DNA of 64,000 nucleotides, from the NCBI GenBank assembly GCA_000987045.1, contig LAKY01000071.1, positions 1 through 64,000 of the forward strand. The letters run 5' to 3'. The translations under genes were made by a program, and so were the position numbers. The notes below the pieces were generated by a model. The model made no database searches. It was given only the letters and a program-made list of their open reading frames with translations, and had not been told where the DNA came from. Source of the stretch: Clostridiales bacterium PH28_bin88 (GTDB taxonomy: Bacteria; Bacillota; PH28-bin88). How positions within the stretch are numbered: position 1 is the first letter of the stretch; every line of letters begins with the position of its first letter. Positions 36,755-45,352 of this stretch are shown here, piece after piece.

Positions 36755-37426
36755 ATGCCTTCGAGGATCCTGGTGATTGACGATGACAGCAAGATTACGG
36801 CTTTTTTGCGGCGGAGCCTCATGTATGAAGGCTATCACGTGTTAGAAGCATCCGATGGTTACCGGGGCCTGCAACTGGCCCGGGAAAACCCTCCGGACCT
36901 GGTGATCCTCGACGTGATGATGCCGGGGATGGACGGCTGGGAGGTTTGCCGGCGCTTGCGGGAGGTGAGCAACGTGCCCATCCTGATGCTCACCGCCCGG
37001 GACGAGATAGCCGACCGCGTCAGGGGCCTGGATGTGGGGGCGGATGACTACCTGGTAAAACCGTTTGCTCTGGAGGAACTACTGGCGCGGGTACGGGCTC
37101 TGCTCCGGAGGTATCAACCCGCCAGCTCTACCGTCATGCAGTATTCAGATCTGACCCTGGACACCGCTACCCGGGAGGCCCGGCGGGGTGACCGAATAAT
37201 TATCCTCACCAATAAGGAATACGAACTCCTGGCCCTGTTCCTGCGGCATCCCAGGCAGGTGCTTACCAGGGAGGCCATCATGGACGAGATCTGGGGTTTC
37301 GATTACAGCGGGGAATCCAACGTGCTGGAAGTGTACATCGGGTACCTGCGGCAAAAATTGGAAGCCGGCGGGGAACCACGGCTGATCCACACCGTGCGCG
37401 GCGCCGGATACGCCTTAAGGGAGTGA
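36755..37426 (+). CDS. OmpR/PhoB-family response regulator
   Basis: 224 codons from ATG 36755. Receiver domain with IDDD, phospho-acceptor Asp in [14 protein letters not shown] and Lys in [11 protein letters not shown]. Winged-helix output domain ([33 protein letters not shown]). Followed 4 bp later by its kinase. Signal and targets unknown. Confidence 0.92.
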   Translation: MPSRILVIDDDSKITAFLRRSLMYEGYHVLEASDGYRGLQLARENPPDLVILDVMMPGMDGWEVCRRLREVSNVPILMLTARDEIADRVRGLDVGADDYLVKPFALEELLARVRALLRRYQPASSTVMQYSDLTLDTATREARRGDRIIILTNKEYELLALFLRHPRQVLTREAIMDEIWGFDYSGESNVLEVYIGYLRQKLEAGGEPRLIHTVRGAGYALRE

Positions 37427-37430
37427 ACAA

Positions 37431-38843
37431 ATGTCCATCAGGTGGCGGCTTACCCTTTTTTTTACCGCGGTCCTGGCTCTCACATTACTGGCCTTTGGGC
37501 TGTTTCTTTACTTGTTGATGGATTACAACCTTAATGCGGAAGTCAACAGGGCCGCCTCCCGCAAGGCTGACGAGGTGCTCCGTTCCATCCGCATCGTTGG
37601 GCTTCCCCTCAGTACCCAGCGGGTGGTGCTGCCGGACGTGGACGTGTTCGCTTCGCCGGACACCTACCTGCAGGTGGTGGATACTTACGGGGAAGTGGTG
37701 GCCCGTTCCGCCAACCTCGGCCACCAGGCCCTGCCGATTACCCCGGCAAGCCTTTCGGCGGTGCGTGTGGGGAAGGAGTTTTACGAGACCGTCCGGGTGG
37801 GACGGGAAGCCTTACGGCTGTACTACCAGCCCTTGATCTTCCAGGGGGAGATCATCGGCATCCTGCAGGTAGGCCGTTCCCTGCGTTCACTGGAAACCGC
37901 CATGGTACGGCTGCGCTGGCTCTTGATTTTAGGGAGCGGTTTGACCGTTTTCCTGGCGGGAACCACCGGATGGTGGCTGGCCCGGGCGGCCTTGCGGCCT
38001 ATTGACCGGATCGCTTCGGCCGCGGGAGCTATCCAGGAAGCCAGGGACCTGGGCCGGAGGATACAATACGACGGTCCCCCGGATGAGGTGGGGCGGCTGG
38101 CCGGTACCTTTAACGAAATGCTGGGCCGGTTGCAGGCGGCCTACCAGCACCTGGAGGAGGCCTATGCCGCCCAGCGGCGGTTTGTCGCGGACGCCTCCCA
38201 CGAACTGCGCACACCTCTGACTACCATCAGGGGAAACGTGGACTTCCTGCGGAAAATGGGGGATGCGGACCCCGCCGAGCGGGCCGAGGTCCTCCGGGAC
38301 ATCGCCGGTGAGACGGAGCGGATGTCCAGGTTGGTATCCGACCTGCTGGCCCTTGCCAGGGCTGACGCCGGCCAGCACCCGGACAAGCGGCCGGTGGAGA
38401 TCCGCGATCTTTTAAACGAAGTGGCGCGGCAGGCCAGAATCATGGCCGGCCAGGTGGAATTCAGGGTGGAGGGGACCGGGGAACTGGCAGGAGTGCAGGT
38501 GCTGGGGTCCGAGGACCACCTGAAGCAGTTGTTCCTGATCCTGCTGGACAACGCATTCAAGTACACTCAAACCGGGGGAATGGTGACCCTGTCGGCAGCC
38601 ACCGGAGAAGGACGGCTGGTCGTCCAGGTGGAGGATACCGGCGTAGGCATTGCCATGGAGGACCTGCCGCATGTCTTTGACCGGTTCTACAGGGCGGACA
38701 AGGCCAGGCAGGCCGGTGGCTCCGGCTTAGGCCTGGCCATTGCCAAGTGGATTGTGGAAGAGCATGACGGCGAGATTGAGGCCGAAAGTGTTTTGGGAGA
38801 AGGGAGTATTTTCCAGGTCTGGCTGCCTGTCAATAACACTTAA
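37431..38843 (+). CDS. sensor histidine kinase
   Basis: 470 residues. Helix 1 (LTLFFTAVLALTLLAFGLFL), an extracytoplasmic domain of about 130 residues, helix 2 (LLILGSGLTVFLAGTTGWWL), HAMP, HisKA with phospho-His in ADASHELRTPLTT, and HATPase with N-box DNAFKYT, G-boxes DTGVGIA and GGSGLGLAIAKW. All catalytic blocks intact. Confidence 0.93.
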   Translation: MSIRWRLTLFFTAVLALTLLAFGLFLYLLMDYNLNAEVNRAASRKADEVLRSIRIVGLPLSTQRVVLPDVDVFASPDTYLQVVDTYGEVVARSANLGHQALPITPASLSAVRVGKEFYETVRVGREALRLYYQPLIFQGEIIGILQVGRSLRSLETAMVRLRWLLILGSGLTVFLAGTTGWWLARAALRPIDRIASAAGAIQEARDLGRRIQYDGPPDEVGRLAGTFNEMLGRLQAAYQHLEEAYAAQRRFVADASHELRTPLTTIRGNVDFLRKMGDADPAERAEVLRDIAGETERMSRLVSDLLALARADAGQHPDKRPVEIRDLLNEVARQARIMAGQVEFRVEGTGELAGVQVLGSEDHLKQLFLILLDNAFKYTQTGGMVTLSAATGEGRLVVQVEDTGVGIAMEDLPHVFDRFYRADKARQAGGSGLGLAIAKWIVEEHDGEIEAESVLGEGSIFQVWLPVNNT

Positions 38844-38920
38844 TACTTAATAAAGGAATCTGTACCCCTGCTGTCGAAAGTCTTTACTTATCTCACAGGT
38901 TAAAGGGCGGTGTTTTTCGG

Positions 38921-40096
38921 TTGAGCGAAGAAGTAAACAAGGTGGCCACCAAAGCCCAGGAGATACCTCCTTTTATCGTCATGGACGTACTTGAAAGGGC
39001 ACAAAAAATGCAGGCCAAGGGTGAGGACATCATCCACCTCGAGGTAGGAGAGCCCGACTTTGATACCCCGGAACCGATCATCGAGGCAGCCATGCGGTCG
39101 ATGCGCGGCGGGGATACCCATTATACCCACAGCCTCGGCAAGATTGAACTGAGAGAAGAGATTGCCGGCTATTATCACCGCAAGTATAAAGTGGATGTTT
39201 CGCCGGACCGGATTGTGGTGACATCGGGGACGTCGCCGGCGATGCTGCTGGCCGTTTCCTCCCTGTTAAACCGGGACGACGAGATGATCCTGTCGGATCC
39301 CCACTACGCCTGTTACCCGAATTTTATCCGCTATGTTGACGGGCAGCCGGTTTTCGTCAAGGTTAGCGAGAGGGACGGGTTCAAATACCGGTTGGCTGAC
39401 ATGCAAAACCACCTTACACCCCGGACCAAGGCGGTGCTGGTCAACTCTCCCTCCAACCCCACGGGAAACGTTTTCTCGGCGGAGGAACTCCGGCAAATAG
39501 CCGGCCTGGACCAGTACATCGTTTCGGACGAAATTTATCACGGCCTGGTTTACGAAGGTAAGGAACACACCATTTTGGAGTTCACGGACCGTGCTTTTGT
39601 AATCAACGGTTTTTCCAAGCTTTACGCCATGACGGGCTGGCGGCTGGGCTACGTGATTGCCCCTCCCGAGTTTGTCCGCCCCATCCAGAAACTGCAGCAA
39701 AACCTGTTCATCTGCGCCGGTTCCTTCGTCCAGGCCGCAGGTATCGCGGCGTTAAGGGAATGCGATGATCACGTGGCCAGGATGGTGAAGATTTACGATG
39801 AACGCCGCCGCTACCTGCTCTCGCGGTTAAGAGAAATGGGCCTCGCCACCGAGGTGGAACCCACCGGCGCCTTTTACGCCCTGGCCAACGTCAAGGAGTA
39901 CACCGGCGATTCCTACACCTTTGCCTTCGAGATACTGGATAAGGCAAAGGTGGCGGTCACCCCGGGCATCGATTTCGGTAAAAACTGCGAGGGCTACCTC
40001 CGGATTTCCTACGCGAATTCCCTGGAAAACATCAAGGAAGGCCTGGACCGCCTGCAACGCTTCCTGCAGGAAGCACCGAAAAAAGGAACCAACTAA
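38921..40096 (+). CDS. class I/II PLP aminotransferase, candidate MfnC
   Basis: 391 residues, TTG start. PLP lysine in INGFSKLYAMTGWRLG; substrate and PLP motifs HLEVGEPDFDTP and NSPSNPTGN. It belongs to the AspB-like family common in archaea and clostridia. Methanofuran synthesis needs such an enzyme (MfnC, which aminates the furan aldehyde phosphate). No other aminotransferase lies in the window while mfnB, D, E and F are 15 kb away, so MfnC is a reasonable but unproven guess. Alternative: aspartate, alanine or aromatic aminotransferase. Single-gene unit with its own terminator. Confidence 0.75.
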   Translation: MSEEVNKVATKAQEIPPFIVMDVLERAQKMQAKGEDIIHLEVGEPDFDTPEPIIEAAMRSMRGGDTHYTHSLGKIELREEIAGYYHRKYKVDVSPDRIVVTSGTSPAMLLAVSSLLNRDDEMILSDPHYACYPNFIRYVDGQPVFVKVSERDGFKYRLADMQNHLTPRTKAVLVNSPSNPTGNVFSAEELRQIAGLDQYIVSDEIYHGLVYEGKEHTILEFTDRAFVINGFSKLYAMTGWRLGYVIAPPEFVRPIQKLQQNLFICAGSFVQAAGIAALRECDDHVARMVKIYDERRRYLLSRLREMGLATEVEPTGAFYALANVKEYTGDSYTFAFEILDKAKVAVTPGIDFGKNCEGYLRISYANSLENIKEGLDRLQRFLQEAPKKGTN

Positions 40097-40097
40097 A

Positions 40098-40130
40098 AGC
40101 ACCTTCATTGGTTAGAGGTGCTCTTTTTTT
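40098..40130 (+). terminator. terminator after the aminotransferase
   Basis: AGCACCT-tcattggttag-AGGTGCT followed by CTTTTTTT (to 40130). Confidence 0.9.
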
Positions 40131-40489
40131 GACCGTGAGCGTCAACCTGTTTCCCAAAATCCGGTGTATAATGGGATGGCTCAGTGCTCCTTTATTAACG
40201 CGTCAATCTGGACGCCTTGGAGGTATCAAGGTGGTTGATTGGATTGCCTTGCTCATTGAAGCTATCACCCGAACCTTGGTACTTCGAGACAAGTCGGATA
40301 CTAAGCGAGACACAATTATTCATGTTTTTATTGGCGTACCACCATGTGATGGTGCATAGTATCTGCTTTTCAGGAAATACAACCCTGAAGACTGGTCGGA
40401 CCTGTACGGGCGCAGCGGTAGGGTTGGTGCGGTAGTGCAGCAGCCGGTAATAAGCCTATAAGGCAATGCTGATAGCGGAAGTGGTACGG
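40131..40489. other. intergenic region, possible small ORF only
   Basis: No recognised gene. A 42-residue frame (40231-40359, GTG start, GGAGG at 40219-40223) reads VVDWIALLIEAITRTLVLRD and on to a polar end. The ribosome site is good, but there is no further support. No RNA structure noticed. Confidence 0.3.
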
Positions 40490-41050
40490 CTAGGACTTAA
40501 TCAGGGAAAGCGTCTCTGCCCTTAAGGCCTCATCATCGTGCAGCACGCCGCGGACCGCCGAGGTGACGGTATAGGAACCCGACTTTTTGACTCCGCGCAT
40601 GGTCATGCACATGTGCTCCGCCTCCACCACGACGATTACCCCCATGGCCTTAACGTGTTTCATAATGGCATCCGCGATCTGTTTGGTTAAGCGTTCCTGC
40701 AGTTGCGGCCGCTTGGCAAAGGTATCTATTCCCCGCGCCAGTTTGCTTAGTCCCACCACCTTTCCCTTGCGGGGGATATACCCTACGTGAACCTTGCCGA
40801 AAAACGGCAGCAGGTGATGCTCGCACATGGAGTAGAAAGGGATATCTTTGATCAAGACCAGTTCCTCGTGCTCTTCCGAGTACAGCACATTAAAGTCCTC
40901 GGCCGGATCCTTCTCCAGCCCGCCAAAAATATCCTGGTACATTTTAGCCACCCTTTTCGGGGTGTCCGCCAGCCCCTCCCTGGCGGGGTCTTCTCCAATG
41001 GCCTCCAGGAGCATTTTTACCGCCTGCTCAATCTTCCCGGTATCAAACAT
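40490..41050 (-). CDS. folE: GTP cyclohydrolase I
   Basis: 186 residues from ATG 41050. Converts GTP to dihydroneopterin triphosphate, the first pterin step. Zinc and catalytic motifs [19 protein letters not shown] and [14 protein letters not shown] are intact. Followed upstream on the minus strand by folK and folB. The dihydroneopterin made here could feed both folate and H4MPT, since no archaeal mptA/mptB is seen. Confidence 0.95.
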   Translation of the reverse strand: MFDTGKIEQAVKMLLEAIGEDPAREGLADTPKRVAKMYQDIFGGLEKDPAEDFNVLYSEEHEELVLIKDIPFYSMCEHHLLPFFGKVHVGYIPRKGKVVGLSKLARGIDTFAKRPQLQERLTKQIADAIMKHVKAMGVIVVVEAEHMCMTMRGVKKSGSYTVTSAVRGVLHDDEALRAETLSLIKS

Positions 41051-41083
41051 ATGGTTTCCACCCACCATTTTCACATAATTTTT

Positions 41084-41575
41084 TCAAATTCGTAGCGAGC
41101 CGTAATATTCCACTGTTTCGTGCTCCCCTAATTCCGAGAGCATGTCCCGGGCGGTTTTGCCACGATAAACCTGATCGCCCGTTATTTCAGCCAGCGGCAC
41201 CAGGACGAAGGCTCTTTGTAACCCCCTCGGGTGAGGTACCACCAGTTCCGGTAAATTGATCTCTTCCTGCCCGTACAGGACGATATCGATGTCGATGGTT
41301 CGTGGTCCCCAGCTCACTGTTCGTTTCCGCATCAACTCCGCTTCCATCTTTTTTGTTTCTTGCAACAATTCCAGTGGTCCCAGATCGGTGTCGCAGGAGA
41401 CCACTGCGTTCAAAAACCAGTCCTGCTCCTTGTAGCCTACAGGTTCGGTGTGGTAGAGAGATGAGCATTTACGGAGAGCGATCCGGGGGTGGTTTTTGAT
41501 CAGGAGTACCACCTGGCGGATGTGTTCTTCTTTCGGCTCGATATTGGACCCTAGACCCAAAAACACCCTGGTCAC
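41084..41575 (-). CDS. folK: HPPK, hydroxymethyl-dihydropterin pyrophosphokinase
   Basis: 163 residues: LGLGSNIEPKEEHIR, YHTEPVGYKEQDWFLNAV, WGPRTIDIDIVLYG and VPHPRGLQRAFVLVPLAEI. Activates the pterin for condensation by a DHPS. Overlaps folB by 4 bp. Its product may be the substrate of both FolP and the DHPS-like protein of the H4MPT cluster. Confidence 0.93.
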   Translation of the reverse strand: MTRVFLGLGSNIEPKEEHIRQVVLLIKNHPRIALRKCSSLYHTEPVGYKEQDWFLNAVVSCDTDLGPLELLQETKKMEAELMRKRTVSWGPRTIDIDIVLYGQEEINLPELVVPHPRGLQRAFVLVPLAEITGDQVYRGKTARDMLSELGEHETVEYYGSLRI

Positions 41576-41982
41576 TTTGACCGCCTCCTCGTCACTTCTA
41601 CCTCGACCTCATTAATGATTCCTGGAATGGGTACTTCCGGTTTGGCTACTGCTACCGTCACCTGGTCAATCCGGGGCAATTCAGTCAGGATCTCTGAAGC
41701 GATCCTCTCGGCCAGGGCCTCGATTAGATTCAATTTTTCCCCTTCGACCAGCGCCTTTACCGTGCGATAGATTTCAGTATAGTCGACACCTTCCCGGAGG
41801 TTGTCCGATTCGCCGGCGGGCCGCAGGTCCAAGTAAACCGTAACATCCACCAAGAACCGTTGCCCCAGGAATTTTTCCTCCTGCAATACCCCGCCAGTTT
41901 GCTTAAACCCACCACCTTGCCCTTGCGGGGTGCATACCCCACATGCACTTTTCTGAAAAAGGGCAGCAGGTGATGCTCGCAC
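41572..41982 (-). CDS. folB: dihydroneopterin aldolase with a replaced N-terminus
   Basis: The C-terminal 100 residues are a good FolB ([17 protein letters not shown] ... [14 protein letters not shown] ... [12 protein letters not shown], with the catalytic Lys). The usual first 18-20 residues, including the FYGYHG strand, are missing. Upstream of GVLQEE the DNA is a copied piece of folE (41893-42000) read in a foreign frame ([15 protein letters not shown]...). The gene is therefore rearranged; the product may be inactive or may start internally, though no good start is visible. Overlap with folK is normal. Confidence 0.75.
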   Translation of the reverse strand: MRASPAALFQKSACGVCTPQGQGGGFKQTGGVLQEEKFLGQRFLVDVTVYLDLRPAGESDNLREGVDYTEIYRTVKALVEGEKLNLIEALAERIASEILTELPRIDQVTVAVAKPEVPIPGIINEVEVEVTRRRSK

Positions 41983-42000
41983 ATGGAGTAGAAGGGGAGG
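41893..42000 (-). repeat. partial duplicate of folE inserted before folB
   Basis: On the minus strand this encodes [20 protein letters not shown] and [11 protein letters not shown], matching the folE copy at about 40737-40842 with a few differences. The junction with folB is at about 41890. It has no function of its own. Confidence 0.9.
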
Positions 42001-42351
42001 CTATCGCCTGATTAAATTATGCTGGTCTACATGGATGACGGTGGGATGCCAGTTCTTGATTTCTTCGTCGTCAACCATGGCGTAAGTCAAAAGGATCACC
42101 GTGTCGCCGGCTTGTCCCATGCGGGCGGCCGCACCGTTCAGGCAGATAGTGCCTGAATTTTTCTTTCCCGGTACCGCATAGGTTTCAAATACCATGCCGT
42201 TATGGTTGTTGACTACCTGGACCCTTTCGTAAGGCCGGATGGCCGCCGCTTCCATTAGAGCGGCGTCAATGGTGATGCTTCCCTCGTAGTTCAGGTTGGT
42301 TTCCGTTACGGTAGCCCGGTGAATTTTGGACTTGAACAATGTGATTAACAT
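42001..42351 (-). CDS. panD: aspartate 1-decarboxylase
   Basis: 116 residues from ATG 42351 (GGGGGGA upstream). Makes beta-alanine for pantothenate and CoA. Self-cleavage Gly-Ser in NYEGSITID generates the pyruvoyl group. [12 protein letters not shown] and [12 protein letters not shown] are typical. Confidence 0.93.
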   Translation of the reverse strand: MLITLFKSKIHRATVTETNLNYEGSITIDAALMEAAAIRPYERVQVVNNHNGMVFETYAVPGKKNSGTICLNGAAARMGQAGDTVILLTYAMVDDEEIKNWHPTVIHVDQHNLIRR

Positions 42352-42889
42352 GAAATCCCCCCCTGGAAAAAGTCGGTTATGGACAAGCCACCAAAGAATA
42401 ACGCTAACCCTGCAGAAGCCGTACAACACTTTTCTTGCAATAACTATGCCATTACCGGAACCACCTCAAGTTATGCACCGCGTATTATCATGAACATGAA
42501 AAAAAGACGGGCATTACCGGGTAACTGGCGATCATCGCCCGGGTGTACGGGTTGGTTGATCAGGGTTTGACCCTGAACGCCGGTGAAAAGTGTAAATTTT
42601 GAGTACATGTCACGAAATGATACACTTTGACCCCGAAAAGCATCGGGAGGGAAAGTGTTCAAATATTGAGCAATTTTGTCTTTTATCGCCAGGTGCACTT
42701 TTCCCGGCCGGAATAGAGAAATTGAAAGCACATAACCGGGAATGAAGAACATAAGCATTTCATGCCATTCGGCATTCAGTGAGGAAATTATCCACAACGC
42801 ATAATTTCCTAAACGAAAAAAATGCTTTGCCCGGTTAGACGCCACGGCAAGCGTTTTTTCTGGAAAAATGGCACGCTGCCGCCAACAGC
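42352..42889. other. long regulatory gap before the H4MPT cluster
   Basis: 540 bp with no supported gene; the minus-strand ORF at 42471-43070 has no ribosome site and overlaps the cluster. It contains a perfect palindrome CAGGGT-TTG-ACCCTG (42561-42575), the tandem TGT-N11-ACA motifs at 42591-42624 and an AAAGTGT repeat at 42653-42659, ahead of a sigma-54 promoter. Confidence 0.55.
42591..42672. promoter_or_regulatory. candidate enhancer sites for the sigma-54 activator
   Basis: Two abutting motifs TGT-N11-ACA (42591-42607 and 42608-42624), framed by AAAG and CTTT, then a third TGT-N11-GCA (42656-42672) again preceded by AAAG. Spacing and inverted symmetry fit dimer sites of an enhancer-binding protein, about 220-300 bp upstream of the -24/-12 promoter. 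Motif assignment is by eye. Confidence 0.4.
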
Positions 42890-42906
42890 CTGGCCTGAAT
42901 TTTGCT
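42890..42906 (+). promoter_or_regulatory. sigma-54 promoter of the H4MPT/MFR cluster
   Basis: CTGGCCTGAATTTTGCT fits YTGGCACGRNNNTTGCW with two mismatches. The critical GG (42892-42893) and GC (42904-42905) are exactly 10 bases apart. It lies 43 bp before the first cluster gene. Confidence 0.65.
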
Positions 42907-42948
42907 ATATCATCAGTCAAAGTAAATGTCTGGAAGTGGTGTGATTCC

Positions 42949-43467
42949 TTGCTGAAAATCGCGTGGGGCATGACCGGTGCCGGGCACTTTCTGGCGGAGT
43001 GCGTCGATTTGGCTGTTTCTTTGGAGCAGGCGGATATATTCCTGTCCCGGGCCGCCGTGGAGGTGATCAAGATGTACCGGATGGCGGGCAGGCTGGAAAA
43101 AGGGGCGCACCCTGTTTTCCCGGAGAGGTCCGCCAGTGCGCCGGAGGTAGGTGGGTTTTACACGGGAAAATACCGGCTGCTGGTGATTGCCCCTGCCACT
43201 TCCAATTCGGTGGCCAAGTTCGTGCATGGCATCTCCGACACCCTGATTGCCAATTTGTTTGCTCATGCGGGCAAGGGGCGGGTTCCCGCGGTGGTGCTTC
43301 CCTCCGATGTGGGAGAAACCATGCTGTCCCCTGCGCCCGGGAAAACGGTTACCGTATTTCCCAGGGATGTGGACCTGGCCAATGTGGAAAAACTGGCGGC
43401 CATGGAGCGGGTTACCGTGGTGCGCTGCGTGGAGGAATTGAAGGCATGCCTGGCATCCTGTTTGTAA
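42949..43467 (+). CDS. archaeoflavoprotein, dihydromethanopterin reductase (DmrX/DmrB-like)
   Basis: 172 residues from TTG 42949 (GGAAGTGGTG upstream), giving LKIAWGMTGAGHFL as in the AfpA/DmrB family. Flavodoxin-like FMN protein with the APATSNSVAKFVHG and SDTLIANLF motifs shared with phosphopantothenoylcysteine decarboxylases. In Methanosarcina (DmrB) and some Proteobacteria (DmrX) this family reduces dihydromethanopterin to H4MPT. First gene of the operon, overlapping the next by 22 bp. Alternative: a general flavoprotein electron carrier. Confidence 0.72.
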   Translation: MLKIAWGMTGAGHFLAECVDLAVSLEQADIFLSRAAVEVIKMYRMAGRLEKGAHPVFPERSASAPEVGGFYTGKYRLLVIAPATSNSVAKFVHGISDTLIANLFAHAGKGRVPAVVLPSDVGETMLSPAPGKTVTVFPRDVDLANVEKLAAMERVTVVRCVEELKACLASCL

Positions 43468-44786
43468 CCGGTAAACTGGCGGCCCGGGCTTTATCTCGCA
43501 CCCTGGCGGGGCTGGAACTGGATTTCCCGTATCTGGTGCAGGTGCTGCCCATCACTGTGGCTGCTTTAATGGATACCGGCTTTGTGGCCCGGCACCTCCA
43601 GCCGGGGGACTTCAGCCGGGTGGTGCTTCCCGGTTACTGCCGCGGTGAGCTGGAAATCATCCGGTCGAAGGTGGGGGTTCCGGTGGTCAGGGGGCCGAAG
43701 GACCTGCAAGACCTGGGCCAGTTCCTGGGCAGGGGTGACAGCCGTAACCTGCCTTACGGCGAGTACAGGATCAAGATCCTGGCGGAGATTGCCGACGCCC
43801 CTCTCTTGCCGGTGGGGGAAATCCTGGTCAGGGCGGCACGCCTGCGGGAGTCCGGCGCTGACATCATTGATATCGGCTGTATCCCCCGGACGGATTTCCC
43901 GCACCTGCGGCAGGTGGTGAGGGAACTCAAGGGACAGGGTTACCGCGTAAGCATCGATTCATTTAATGAGGAAGAGGTATTAACGGCGGCGGCGGAAGGC
44001 GCCGACCTGGTGCTCAGTGTCCATAGCGGCAACCTGGACCTCGGCCGCCGGGTGTCCTGCCCGGTGGTGTTGATTCCTGACGCTGACAAGAACATGGATG
44101 TTTTATGGAATAATATAGAAACACTGGGCGAGTGGGGTGTGCCATTCATGGTGGACCCGCTGCTGGAACCGCTCAATTGCGGATTTGTCGCATCACTCCT
44201 GCGTTACCGCCTGGTGCGGGAAAAATACCCGGAAGTGCCCATGCTGATGGGGGTGGGCAATATCACCGAGCTTACCGATGCCGACAGTACGGGAGTCAAC
44301 GCCCTTCTCACCGGAATGGCGGAGGAACTGGGGATTGAGTACCTGCTGACCACCGAGGCTTCCAGCAATACCAGGGGGGTGGTGAAAGAACTGGATGCCG
44401 CCCGCAGGCTCATGTACTATTCCAGGGAAAACGGTATCCCGCCCAAAAGGGTGGATACGGCGCTCCTGACGGTAAAGGACAGGGACGTCCGGCGTTATGC
44501 CGCCGGCGAGCTGCGGGAAATGCAGGAAATGGTGAAAGACAGGAATTACCGGATCTTTGCCGGGGAAGAAGAGGTGTTCGTGTTTAACGCCCACCAGTTT
44601 GTCCAGGGGCGGGATCCGGAAGACATTTTTTCCCGCTTGCAGGTCAAGGACGGCAGGCACGCCTTTTACCTGGGGCGGGAACTGTTTAAAGCCCGGTTGG
44701 CCATGCAGTTGGGTAAAAAGTATATCCAGGACGAGGACCTCGGTTGGGGCTATCTTTCCCCACCGGCGGGGGAGAGTGCCGGTTAA
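43446..44786 (+). CDS. dihydropteroate-synthase-like H4MPT biosynthesis protein (DUF6513 type)
   Basis: 446 residues from ATG 43446; the long upstream extension in this frame overlaps the flavoprotein and is not real. N-terminal DUF6513-like part (GILFVTGKLAARALSRTLAG) and a TIM-barrel DHPS-like part (SGADIIDIGCIP, VSIDSFNEEEVLTAA, LMGVGNITELTDADS). In archaea and H4MPT bacteria this protein is thought to join the pterin to the RFAP-derived arylamine. It is adjacent to the RFAP synthase gene, as expected. Confidence 0.85.
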   Translation: MPGILFVTGKLAARALSRTLAGLELDFPYLVQVLPITVAALMDTGFVARHLQPGDFSRVVLPGYCRGELEIIRSKVGVPVVRGPKDLQDLGQFLGRGDSRNLPYGEYRIKILAEIADAPLLPVGEILVRAARLRESGADIIDIGCIPRTDFPHLRQVVRELKGQGYRVSIDSFNEEEVLTAAAEGADLVLSVHSGNLDLGRRVSCPVVLIPDADKNMDVLWNNIETLGEWGVPFMVDPLLEPLNCGFVASLLRYRLVREKYPEVPMLMGVGNITELTDADSTGVNALLTGMAEELGIEYLLTTEASSNTRGVVKELDAARRLMYYSRENGIPPKRVDTALLTVKDRDVRRYAAGELREMQEMVKDRNYRIFAGEEEVFVFNAHQFVQGRDPEDIFSRLQVKDGRHAFYLGRELFKARLAMQLGKKYIQDEDLGWGYLSPPAGESAG

Positions 44787-45352
44787 TGATTATCGAGACG
44801 GTGGTTTCTACCGTGGACAGTGGTAACAGCGCCAATTTTGCCCCCATGGGGGTGGTTTTTACACCAGACGGGCTGGTGATCCGGCCGTTTTGTACCAGCC
44901 GCACCTACCAGAACCTGCAAGCCACCGGGCAGGCGGTGGTCAACATCACCGACAACGTTTTGCTCCTGGCCCGGACGGCGTTGGGAGAAAAGGACGTCCC
45001 ATACCTCCCCGCCAGGTACGTCCGCAGCCGCGTTCTGGCTGATGCCTGCCGCTACTACGAGGTGGTGGTGGAGGACCTGCGGGCGGACGGGCAACGGGCG
45101 TCAGTTTCCTGCCGCATCCTCTGGCAGGGTTGGATCAGGGATTTTGCCGGGTTTAACCGGGCCAAACACGCGGTGGTGGAAGCGGCGATCCTGGCTACCA
45201 GGACCCACCTGTTTTCCCGGGAGCTGGTAGCGCAAAAGCTGGCGGAATATCGCCTGCTCGTGGAGAAGACCGGGTCCCACCAGGAAAAATCCGCCATGGA
45301 GTTTATTGAACATTACCTGGAAAGGAGGTCGGGACCGTGGGGGTGTGGATAA
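44786..45352 (+). CDS. DUF447 protein
   Basis: 188 residues, ATG overlapping the previous stop (TAATG). MIIETVVSTVDSGNSANFAP and IRPFCTSRTYQNLQATGQAV mark the DUF447 split-barrel family of presumed FMN-binding proteins, found in methanogens and H4MPT methylotrophs. Role in cofactor synthesis unknown. Overlaps mptG by 16 bp. Confidence 0.83.
   Translation: MIIETVVSTVDSGNSANFAPMGVVFTPDGLVIRPFCTSRTYQNLQATGQAVVNITDNVLLLARTALGEKDVPYLPARYVRSRVLADACRYYEVVVEDLRADGQRASVSCRILWQGWIRDFAGFNRAKHAVVEAAILATRTHLFSRELVAQKLAEYRLLVEKTGSHQEKSAMEFIEHYLERRSGPWGCG

Noticed and set aside
42471..43070. 199-codon minus-strand ORF before the H4MPT cluster
   Set aside because: It is antisense to the flavoprotein gene, covers the sigma-54 promoter and has no ribosome site.
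42963..43445. N-terminal extension of the DHPS-like protein
   Set aside because: It is the shifted frame of the flavoprotein gene; the family N-terminus starts at ATG 43446.
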